The notes under the pieces are model-generated. The model did not search any database and was not told the origin of the DNA. It worked only from the letters and a program-made list of their open reading frames with translations. Of a stretch of DNA of 64,000 bases, positions 12,589 through 23,900 are shown in pieces. The DNA is from Sympetrum striolatum (Eukaryota; Arthropoda; Insecta; Odonata; Libellulidae), in contig OX388341.1 of the NCBI GenBank assembly GCA_947579665.1, positions 5,084,001 through 5,148,000 on the forward strand. The letters run 5' to 3'. The position numbers and the translations under genes were made by a program. The stretch's first letter is position 1, and every line of letters begins with the position of its first letter.

Positions 12589-13330
12589 TTATCCTGAGGT
12601 TAAATTTATCCAGCGCTGACGCAGAAACGGATAACTTTTATCCAACGGATAACTGACCAGACTTGGGAAGGGCAGAAACCGGCTATCAGTTAGGAAAGAC
12701 CTAAATTTGCATTTAAAAGAGGCAATAGACATATTGTACTTAAGGCAGCTAGGGATTTTGTTGTATAGTATAAGGTCCATGTGCATGGGACCAAGGTAGT
12801 TAGATCTTGTGAGTACAAAAGGAACATGCAAAATGATGATGTTCCAAGTTCTCTGATAATGCACCTCAGCATTTTTGAAAAATGTAGTTCAAATTGCATC
12901 TGGTACACACAACAATGGTAAATATAAAAATACATGGAAGCATGTTGAATTTCCTAAACGGTGGAAGGCATCATGCCTTGCATTAACCACCAGTCTCGGA
13001 ATCCTTTTTTTGCAATTTTAAGATTTCCATTATATGTGGGGATGAGCCCCAAAATAGAACACTGTAAACAACATGCAAGTAAAGCAGTCCACAATAGAGA
13101 GAGAGAAGAACTTTAGTAGATACAGTAGAGCGAATGAACAAAGAGGTCTGAGTTTATCTAATAGCTTATCTAGATGTGAATCCCACTAAAGATGAGAGCT
13201 TAAATGTATGCCAAGAAATTTGCAGGAGTCAACCTGGGGTAAAATGTTGCCATCCAGGAGGATGTTTAGTATATGTGCAGTTTTTTATAAGAAAAATGAA
13301 TAATTTGGGATTTCTCAGCATTAAGTTCCA
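12589..13330 (-). pseudogene. LINE reverse transcriptase 3' fragment (minus)
   Basis: Minus-strand frames give the C-terminal part of a jockey/CR1-like reverse transcriptase. ILELNAEKSQIIHF and SCKFLGIHLSSHL lie near 13150-13330, and LYNKIPSCLKYNMSIASFK followed by CKFRSFLTD lies near 12690-12770. Frames are broken. It abuts the plus-strand RT fragment that starts near 13430. Confidence 0.7.
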
Positions 13331-13429
13331 AAATGTTATTTAATGACCTTCGATGGTATTGAAATATTGTTGTGATATTTTAGCTCCACCTATGGCTGAT
13401 TTATTTAAGCAATCATTGTCAAGTGGTAT

Positions 13430-13900
13430 TTTTTCAAAGATTCTAAAAACGAGCCATGTGGTGAGTATTTTCAAATCAGGAGATAAATCAAATGTTACAG
13501 ACCAATATCAATTCTGTCTCATATAGCAAAAGTATTTGAAAATACTGCGCTTGACACTGTTAGACCTTGCTTTAAAAATGTTATAGTTGATGAACAGCAT
13601 TGGCTTCTACTCTGGTCACTCAACAATTACAAAATTAGCCTTTTTTCAGGGTAACATTCTTAATTCTTTTGATAGAGGACAACAAGTAGATGTCATTTAT
13701 ACGGATTTTAAAACAGCTTTTGATACTGTGAGCATTAACCATTTGATTGCTAAGTTGCAGGGATATGGTATTACAGGTCAAGATTTGTCGTGGTTCAAGA
13801 GCTACTTGTTGGATAGATTACAGAGGATAAAGTGCTGTGTATCTGAGGAATATGTTGTAGGGGTTCCTCGGGGGTCTTATTTTGGACCATTTTTGTTAAA
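13430..13900 (+). pseudogene. LINE reverse transcriptase fragment (plus)
   Basis: Plus-strand sequence encodes KTSHVVSIFKSGDKSN, then HSTITKLAFFQGNILNSFDR and DVIYTDFKTAFDTVSINHL, then GVPRGSYFGPFLL. These are RT domains 1 to 4: the PIFKKGDK, 'D-KAFD' and 'GVPQGS-LGPLLF' boxes. The FADD box that should follow is missing because a different repeat begins near 13910. It is opposite in direction to the fragment just upstream. Confidence 0.75.
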
Positions 13901-13919
13901 GGTCAGCAATAGTGGTCAC

Positions 13920-14055
13920 TATCGACGTATAAACTTGGGAGTTCTAAAATCATCAGAAAACATTTTCAGCTTATGCTCAGGCTCTAAATCAAAAATGTTT
14001 TTGCTACAATTCCCTGTGCACATGCTCAGCATCTTTTGTACAACTACAGGTGGTC
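13920..14055. mobile_element. End of a MITE related to 53467-54017
   Basis: The text CACATGCTCAGCATCTTTTG followed by TACAACTAC is close to the right end of the 551-bp MITE at 53467-54017, which reads CACATGCTCAGCATCTTCTG and TGCTACTAGGG. The left end is not visible; the element appears to have landed in or next to the LINE fragment. Confidence 0.45.
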
Positions 14056-14079
14056 TGGGGGGATATACTTGAGGACAGA

Positions 14080-14931
14080 GATTCTTACGATTTAACAATT
14101 CTTATAGTTTAATTGTCTAAATAAATGTTTTCTTTTATTCCAATGATTATCATTCAAGTAATTTTTATTTAATTACATTGAAATGTATAATTTATACTTT
14201 ATTTTCTAATGTTATTGCGTTCTTTTTCTTATTAATGCAAATGATAGCCTCCTACATTTTGCAGCCGTAACGAGGACTTAAAGATATTTATTTACTTCAT
14301 TAATGTTAATGAAATTACTTTGTGCATATATTTCACGTAATTCTAAGCATTATTAAACAAAAAGAAACAAATTTAACAAACTACATTTGCAATGTCTGTC
14401 TGCTACTTCTTCTGCAAACGTTGTGCCATCATTTGGGATTTATAATCTTATGGCACGCCACTGATGAGCCGTGTATCCTCGGAATCGTGCAAATTCAAAT
14501 CCATGTAACTCAGGGGCTTACTGTATAGAAATTCAAATGCAAACATTTTTATTTGGATTTTTAAAGTGATGATTATGGTAATACGCTTTTGAACAAAGGC
14601 CCCTAAATGGATAGAAACTAATTTTCAATTGAATTCCTATGGGAAAAATTTAAACATTAAGTGGGTTTGGACCCTTGACTACTGGATAAATGGAAGGTAG
14701 TCAGTTATCAGAATGATAATTTTTTAATTATATGTAAAGTTTGTTAAGTATATTGTTTGTTAGTAATTTTATGTTAAGTTTTGTAACAAAACTGTGGGAA
14801 ACAAACCCTTAAGGGTCCTGAATTTTAAGCAACATACATAAATCATAATAAGTATACATTTTTGAGGCTGGATCAACCCGAAAACTATACTGCAGTTAAG
14901 CCAATAACATCAAACAGAAATGCATCTAGTT
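14080..14931. other. AT-rich intergenic stretch, nothing recognised
   Basis: The region between the LINE/MITE remnants and the stop codon of the CCDC96-like gene. No open frame has recognisable motifs and no terminal repeats were found. It should include the 3' UTR of the minus-strand gene; an AT-rich run occurs at 14700-14790, but I cannot place its polyadenylation site with confidence. Confidence 0.4.
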
Positions 14932-17900
14932 TTAAAGGTCACCAACCTTTCTTTTGATTTTGTCAATAGATGGTCGTCCTTTAAATATCTTGCCATTATG
15001 AGCTCCAGCCAGCTTTTGGAATTGCTTTTTCGAATCATTTCTTTCAGGTACATCATTTGAAATCTTTTGAAACAAATAATAATTAGGCGGAAAAGATGTA
15101 CCATTTACATATTTTGACTTCCCTCTCAAGCTTTTATCTTTTTCAGACTGCAGCATTTTGAGCTTCATTTTGAGTTCATTCACCTGTAAAAAATATTTCC
15201 TCAACAGAATGCTTACAATGATGTTTTCATGTAACGCACACATGAGTCTCTATGCCTTATAAATCCCCATTCAATGCCATTTTTATGTAACATATAATTA
15301 TCTATAAATATTGAGTGATAGAATGACTCATGTCTTAGAGAAATTTTTAACATTTAAATTCAGCAAATCTGTTGGAAATTCAACTCTTAGATGCTTACAT
15401 ATTTTTCTAATTATTAAATTTTAAATTCAATCATGTGAGAATCAATTTTCATGAATGCCCAAAAATTCTGAATTTAAAAGCTCAGAAAAATAAGTTTCAA
15501 GAATAAAAAAAACAATAAATACCAAAATCTCTTATTCATTATTAGAGAAATTCTAGGAAGTAAGTATTTATACTTGTCTGATTTTTCCAAGATTTCGTAA
15601 AATTAGATTCTTAAAAGCTAGTGCACTCCCCTTGAACTGAATTGGAATGAATTTTATTTCTTTCAAAGATCATAAAAATGATAAAGAACATGTCAATATT
15701 AATAAAAGAAATACCAAGTGAAATGAAAAAACTACAAAAAAGAACGAATCATACAAATCCAAAAATAGAAAATCTGTTTGACTGGCAGAATTCGTTCACT
15801 GAGTAAAATAAATGGTTCGATAAAAAATCCACAGCAGAGGAGGAATGTAACAATAGTGAAACTGGGTTTGTCAAAAGGAGCCTCAGTTTTTTGAGAAATA
15901 ATTAATTTACTTTACAAAAAGGGCGAAAAATTATGAGAAGGAAATCAATTATAACCATAAAAGATGCCCATTTAGATGAGCCCCATTACAATTTTGCTAC
16001 ATCTCCTTTAACATGAAATAAATATCTGCTGGAGCAACTCTGATGGTCTTTCCTTGTTACAACAAAAGTCCTCAGTTGATATTTATTCATGCATTGTATG
16101 AATTATTAATGCATCAATAAATATACAATGAATTACAAATGCATAAAACACCTACACTTTCATCCTTTCGATTAAAGCTTCAAGAGCTTTTATTAATTAA
16201 TTATTTTCAGGTATCTTACAGGCACGATAAAAAGAATAAAATAAGTGATCAAAAGTAATTACTAAGTACAATTCATGGTATTCAGAGATTTAACGAAAAA
16301 ATTCATTTTCAAAGTTAGCCTTGGCAAGAATGTGATTTTGGTAATATTATACTCTAAGAATTATTTTGAACGATTACTGAAAAAATGTCAAACTGATTTC
16401 TCTAGTCTGTTCTGTTTAAAACTGTTTAATCTTTGTAACAGGATTTTCTTTTCTAAAGTTTATCCTCTTATTGTTGGGGATCTTCTTGATCAAAAAGATC
16501 ACAGATAACATCTGCTTCCCAACATATTTTGGCAGGCAGCGGTCGTAATTTAGCTCTTAGGGTTGGTAAATCCCTTATATTGAATTTTCTTAGTATAATT
16601 CCAACAAGTGTAAGTGAAGCACTTGTGGGAGGGTGACCAAAAAGTATTCTTGATTTTGATATAGCCATGAAGCAGTTTAGTTAAACAAATAGTCATCAAA
16701 TTGAAAGGTAGGAAAACTAAATTGCAAAAAAAAGTTAATTTAATTACTTTTGGGTGCAACAAAGATGGCAATGGTTAGCATTGCAAGAAGGGGCTCACCT
16801 CATGTTTTATCTCATCTAATTGTAAGGCTGTATCATCAAAGTCTCTCAAGAGGGGAGGGTTCACCAACAGTCCGGCTTTGTGACGCAGGATCTTCATTTC
16901 TCTTCTCAGTTCCATCATCTGCTTCTTTGCTGCAGCTTTCTTATCCTGGTGCTGCTTCATATTAGAGATAAATGAATCCTAATAGCAGATGAATTAGCAG
17001 GCAAAAACTGTTTTGGACATTCTTCTCAGAATGTTCTGTATTTTTATTCAGAGCACTAAAACTACTCGAGCACTCAAATAATAGAAATTCAGAAAGCTAT
17101 GTAATTAAATAATTTGAATCTAATCTTCTATGATCATAAATTTAAGGTACAAATATTTGATTCATAAAACGTTTTCATAAGACCATAATATAACATTAAG
17201 CATCTTTTTATAGCCATTGGCTGTATGTAATCAAAAGTCTAACTGATAGTAGATTATACTCTTTCCTTCATAATCAAGGATAAAGAAAAACTCTCACTGT
17301 CAAGTCTATAAAATGTTATAGTACCTTTACTTTGAGGACTCTATTAACCCACTCAATGCTACTGTATATTCAGCAATTCAATGCAAGAATCTTCTTTTAC
17401 ATTAATTTTCAGTTATTTTAACACCAAGGAAAAATAAAGTTTTTATACCAAATATTAATCATGCCTTAAATTCAAGGCATCAGTGAATGGAGGGAATTTT
17501 TTATGCAACCCACAATACACATATTTGTTTTTTTTTACTGTACAGATGTAAAGAAATATAAGCTATCTACGAAAAAATAAAAAGAGGATCAATTTTTCAA
17601 AAAACTATAAAATTGATCATGATTTAATTCCAAAACACAGTCAATCATAATCAAGGGCCATCCTTACAATTGGGACATATATAAACAATGAAATGTTTAA
17701 ATATGTAAAAAATACAAAAACCACAAACAAACCACTTTCACTGCTGCTTAGAAAGGTACTAAGACGCTAAGCAAAAGAAAAAATCCATCCAACGACCCTT
17801 GGCTCAGCAATTGGCCAGCAAAAGTAACAGGACTCATGCACTGAATTCAAGGCAACTATATAAAGAGGGTTAAGTGAGTTTTTATCTGTGAATATAGACC

Positions 17901-20900
17901 TTTTCTCACTCAGTCTATTCTTGCAAAAACATTAGTTAAGGCAGTTGTGTACCGGACATTTGCAACAACTGGAATTTTGCAACATTAGCATGCCGGAACT
18001 TCCTAAGTTGTACATTAAATGGATAGGAGTATTGTTTACTATAATATATAATAATTCTAATGTTGAGGTTATTATTAATGTTGTATATTATATATAGTTC
18101 TGTTACATATTATTCTGAGGCTGTGGCGCAGCGAGGGGGGGGGGTTCAAACCCCCCCAAGAGTCAACTATGACTAGCTCTGTCCTTTTTTTCTGCTGAAA
18201 TACAGAAGAACTGAAGAGTACAATACCCCAATAATCACGCAAGTCTTACAGATACACAGCTAGTCATGCGTTTGCTTGATAAATTCAGCGAAAGCCTCTC
18301 ATATCCGTAAATATAGCTCCAATTTCACTAAGGTGATGTCTTCAGTAAAAGCCCCTACACACGTTCCAACCAAACCACCCAACTGTCGGGACCAACACCG
18401 TCGGCCCTGATAAGACCGAAAACAATACACGTGTGACTCGTTATTGGTCTTATCGGCGTTTTTAGCCGACTCCCGATTCCGACCCAACTCATTTTATCTC
18501 TGGTCAAATCAAAAAATCCAATAAAATCAAATAAAACAAGTCAAATCAGATTTCACTCCACGAGATTTCGATGTCTACTGAGAAATTTTCTTGAGTTGGT
18601 TGGGTCGAGTGATAAGATTGGTTGGGACGTGTGTAGAGCAGGCCCCAACAGGGATGGTCGGGAAGTTCGGTCGTGTAGGGTGATCGGGTCGGGACGTGTG
18701 TAGGGGCTTTAAAAGCCATAACGATTCACACGTGTATCGTTTTCAGTCTTATCGGTAACGATACGCAGAAATCGGGGCTGGGCGGTCTCGCAGGACCAAC
18801 CGCCCGACCGTCGTGTTGGACTGTTTTTGTAGGGCGACAGGCCTACACACCTTCCAACCGTCGGGGCTGACGGTGTTGGTCCCGACGGTTTGGTCGGAAC
18901 GTGTGTAGGGGATTTTAAGTTAAATGACTCATACCATAAGATAAGATTCCCATGAGAAAAATTCGAAAGGGCTAATTTGTTTCTCCACGAAAAAATACAA
19001 GGGAACCTTCAAGAAGTAATTCGAAACTTGCACCCTGATAACAGAGATTAAGATTACGTTTGAGAGACGAACAGATTGATAAAACACTCAGTTATATCTT
19101 TCACATGTGACTGTTTTAAGGGTATGAATGCAAAGCTAGGCTCGTGAGTAGTGCTTTAGAGAAATTCACAGTTAACAGTTTAAAGGAGAGTTTAGTTTGG
19201 ATTCCATAAGGTACAGATGTACATCTGAAAATTCTTTTCATAGTCCGCTAATAGCTCGAGGCCGCTATCGGAAAAGGCGCAAGTTAATGGCTGTGTTTTT
19301 TTGTGAAATACCCATTATTAGATGCATAAATTAGGATTGTCTTATTTTAGGGCTGTTATCAGAAGGCATATCTCAAGATGAGTTTATAACGTAACCATCA
19401 GCAGCCGCTTTGCTTTATGTAAATTTGATGTTTACATACGAAAATTATTCGATAACTGAATTACCGCAGAAATTTGAAAACGTATTGGAGCAATACAAGA
19501 TATCAATAAAAATTAATTTGCGATAATATCATTAATAATATACCATTTTGGAAGCAAATCAGTCAGCTGAAAGGTATAGTGCGCGTAAGGTACGCACATG
19601 CTTATTGGAATTGTGCTTGATGACTTGAAATAAATTTCATAAACTGTTAAAACTGTGACTTAAAATCTTCAGCTTCCTTTTCGATGCAGCCAATTTTTTC
19701 TCTGGTGATAGAATCATTCGAATCTCATGACTTATCCTGTCAACCACATGGTCATGCAATGCCCATTCAAAATTTCAATTCATTGAAATTTTGTTTCCTT
19801 TGAACACTCAGTGCTTAAGACTGGGTTTGCATCAGCTCTCTGCTGGTTAAACCACCTATTACTTAGTCTAAATAATTGTAAGTTGACGTCTTCATTTTTT
19901 TCACCTTATATGTGACCTTAATTCTGCAAATTCAATTATAATATCAACTATAATCAAGAGCCTACTGTATTTTTCAGTGCAGCCGAATTTGTTATGTTCG
20001 GTATGTGACGCATTCAGTGGAATACTCAGCTATATAATACATAAATAACAAAGTCAGGTTTAATTGTAAGCATACCAGAAAATTTTATCTGATATAAATG
20101 ATGTTTTGTTTCTTATACAAACCTTATGCAATAAGCTGTATATATACTTCATATCATTATTTTTATACTTTGATGGTGTTTTCTTTGCATGTGACATTTC
20201 AATTAAGTTCCAAAATTTGCTGATAATATAATAATAATAATAATAAATCGTCTTTATTTGGGCGAGATTGAGACTTAAAAGTCTCTTCTTCCATCTAACC
20301 CATCGTCATTAATTATGAAATTAGAAGTAGAAAAATTAGAAGAATCGTGGATATAAAAAACCTAAGAGATTCTTAGGAAAAAAAATCCACTGCAGGAAAA
20401 CACCCACAAAGAAGGGGGGTGTGAAAAACCTGCGCAAACCTACCGATAGTAATAGCTAAAAGATAAGAGAAGAGAAAAACATTCAAATATAAATAAATAC
20501 ACTACCAATAAGTACTTACATGCGATACATAAATAAGAATCAGTTAACATTTAAAAAGAGATAGCAATATACAAAGTAACATAAAAAACAAAATAGAAAA
20601 ACAAGGAAATAATATAGTCAAATAACAAAAGATATTCAAATAAGCATGGGCGCGCCAATGTGGGGAATCTGATGAGTGGATGTAACATACGTTTTATATC
20701 GCTTGCCTAATAACTGTAACTATTTTTTTCCTTCCCACGCTTGGCAACCTCTTGGAAGAAAGAACTCTTTAAGACTCGGGAAGTTTATATCTACAACACT
20801 AAAACACTTCAGCATAGGAAAAAAATGAGTTCTTAATAGATATTGGATGTATTCACACCAGAAATTCAAACAACTCTCATGATAAGTTTTTAATTGTTCG

Positions 20901-23900
20901 CTTACGTAAACTACTATCTTGGAAAGTGTAATAAGTTGGCCACATAAGCGTTTAATTCCTCTAGTTTTCAATTCATTTAGTTCTTGAAAGAATTGACATA
21001 TATTGAAGTAAGAAGCGGGCAAGAAAATACTAGCCCCTGTAAAGTAGGCATGTTTCGTTTTCTCGGCAGCCTTCGACCCCCCCATTGGCAAATCCTGGCT
21101 GCACCACTGTTCTGAGGTAAATGTTTTACGAATTTAGAATATAAGTTAAATATAGTCCTTTAAAATAAATATATCTTTCCTTTTAGATTTCCTAATTTTG
21201 TTGACATTACGAGGTAGTTTCATTTATTCTGAAATAAGAAATATATTTTTCGTTATAGAATTTGAGTTTATCTTTGTCACATTATTGTAAACTCTTTTGA
21301 GCTATTTCATTCTCGACAAAATTAGAAAGTATTTAGTATTTTACTTCATGATAAAACATCATCTGTTAAAATCTGTTAGATGCTGTTATTAAATTATTTA
21401 ATATTAAACCTTTAATCCAACATTTGCGGATAATGTATCCCAAAAAGCGATCAACAGATAAATCTCATAATGTAAGGAATACATTCTTTGTATAAAATCT
21501 TAAAAATGGTTGAAAAATATAATTCATGATGGAGTTTAAACTTGGTACTGATCTCGATAACAAATAGATATTTGATTTTTTTCTAGACAGTTCAGGTTCT
21601 TAGCCATGGAACTAATTTTTGGAAATATTGGTGAATTTGTAAAATGGAATGCATACTTAAGAATCCTTAAAACGTGATGTTGTAAGCAATAAACTAATTT
21701 GGTTGCTCATTTATTAAACTTCTGAAATGTTCATGAAATTTGGCAAATGATTATTTTAGAAGGGTCATACATTTTTAATAACCTTAGTTTGTGATCTGGT
21801 CATTTCCGTTATAAAGATACTTTTAATGTATCATTGTAAATATATGCACGGAATTATATTTATAATATGTAAATTGTTGCTGAATTTGCAGTAAATTCTT
21901 GCCGACCTTATTTTAATCAGGCAATTTCGATTTTTTTTATCAAATTCATTAGTTACATGTGTGAAAATATTTACGCAATTTTCAATATATATTTTTAAAT
22001 CGAGAAAATTTCAATTAATTATAAATATAACCATTATATGCACATTTTTATTGATTTGTCATTCATTTTTCTGACATTTCAAGGAAACCGAAGATGTACT
22101 ATTACTAGCAATTAACTTTTATCAGTGGCGAAGTATTACAGAAGCTAAGCACTGAGTAAATCATCAGAAGTAGTTTACAGCGTTTTGAGTTTCATCAACT
22201 AAACCTAAAAGAAATACACTGTATAATGCATATGGGTGCAGAAGTCCGTGGGACGCAAATTTCCGTTACGCAAAAGTCATCACAAGCATTTCTGGGAATA
22301 ATACTTAATAGTCCTAAGATCAATAATTTTGAGATTCAACCTAAGAGACTAATTTAATTTACATATTTGGCAGACTCAATTTCATGACTTTTGTATTTTT
22401 TGAGTTGAGTAAAGAGTATGCATATTATACAATGATGCATCTTATTGTTGCGACAACATTACGGGGAGCACATAAGGCAATTATAAACATTTTTTAGGGA
22501 ATGGAAAATGGTTTCATTATGGTCTTTCCTTGGCCTCCTGGTTGTATTGCCGTCAAGCGCATGTCGACTGTGAAGTTACTATACTATTATAACAACAACT
22601 TAATTGGAACAGAAATCAACAACAAATTACTTATCATAAATGGGTGGGAAAACACTTAACAAAATTCCACTGTTTGACAGTTAAACAGTGGAATTTTGTT
22701 ATTTCCCACCCATTTACTAAGATGCAGTTCCACACAGTTAAAGCTTCCCAGATTGATTTCAAATTACTTATCAAAATCTATAGCTATGTTTTTTGAGAAA
22801 ATGATAAATGAATTATCATTATCAGGGACGGATCTAGAAAAAAATTTTGGGGGGGGTCCGATCGAAAAATTTAAAAATATAACATATTTCAGCTTTCACA
22901 AAACGTGACGTTAGAATTTTGTTAGACAAACTCGAATCTTTTCGCTAGTGATTGCTTATTAAATTTTGTGTTTATTTGCGTTATTTGAGTTTCATTATCA
23001 AAATATAGGCACAAGTGATATTTCAGGGGGGGTCCGGACCCCCAGGACCACCCCCCTGGATCCGTCCCTGATCATTATGAACATGCAGTAGATTCTCCGA
23101 CTGTTTTGTTAGTTCAATTTAGTTGATATTTTGTGCATTGTCCCTACAATGGAGAATCCACCAAGCAGTGGAAATGAAATGATAGCATCCAAACATTTCA
23201 TTGAAAACATTACCATATGAAGCAGATAGTTGGATTCATCCAACAGTTGAAGGTTTCGTTCCATCATCTCAGCAAAGTTGCTAATTTTTTCTTTGAAATG
23301 TGACATGGCCACTATGTCAGCCTCAATTTTTCCGTTAAAATAATCAAGTGCAGCATTGCGTTCCTCTATTTTGTTCTGCATATCTAACTTATCTATGAGT
23401 AGAACCTCATAATTAATCAATGAGAGACCTTTCCCCAAATTCTCCAAAAATTTCAGAGAGGCTTCCTTTTCCGAGAGAGCGTCTCGAACTCTAATATACT
23501 TTAAAAGCACCAAACTTGAATCAGCAATGACTTTCTTGTGCTTATTCACAAGGAAAGAGACTTCCTGGAAAGAAAATAGTTCAAATCAACGCAATTTATC
23601 GAATACTGAATATTAAATTATTTAGAAGGAAATGCACGATAAATTACATAAAGTTTTGTGAGGGGTTCCTGAAGACTCTTTTCCAGTTATTTACAATAGG
23701 CACATGCTTTTATTTTTGAGTATTATAAATTAATAATAATTCTGTGGTGAATGATGTTTTATTAAAACTATATTTACATCAATTTTCCTTAATCTTTTGC
23801 TTTAGTTAATAACTTTGAAAGAATGAATGATGAATTTCAATGGAGCAAATTTGCAGTGTGCTCAGTCAAGTGAAGATTTCCACATCCATCTATTCAGCCT

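Larger units (their letters stand above)
18113..21117. mobile_element. hAT-superfamily element, copy 1, with 8-bp target duplication
   Basis: TTCTGAGG is present at 18113-18120 and again at 21110-21117, so the element is 18121-21109. The left end reads CTGTGGCGCAGCGAGGG. The right end, read inward, is CAGTGGTGCAGCCAGG. Both fit a consensus CAGTGGCGCAGC-AGG, and the GGGGGTTCAAACCCCC palindrome just inside is typical of such ends. A second copy starts at 49848. Most of the interior is non-coding; a 123-codon minus-strand frame (20720-21091) begins just inside the right end and may be a remnant of an element protein, but it has no motif I recognise. Two later insertions lie inside (18352-18911 and about 20224-20620). 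The whole element sits in the CCDC96-like intron between exons 3 and 4. Confidence 0.8.

Noticed and set aside
18123..18175. GGGGGTTCAAACCCCC as a tRNA T-arm
   Set aside because: It is the subterminal palindrome of the hAT element, present at the same place in both copies, with no tRNA around it.
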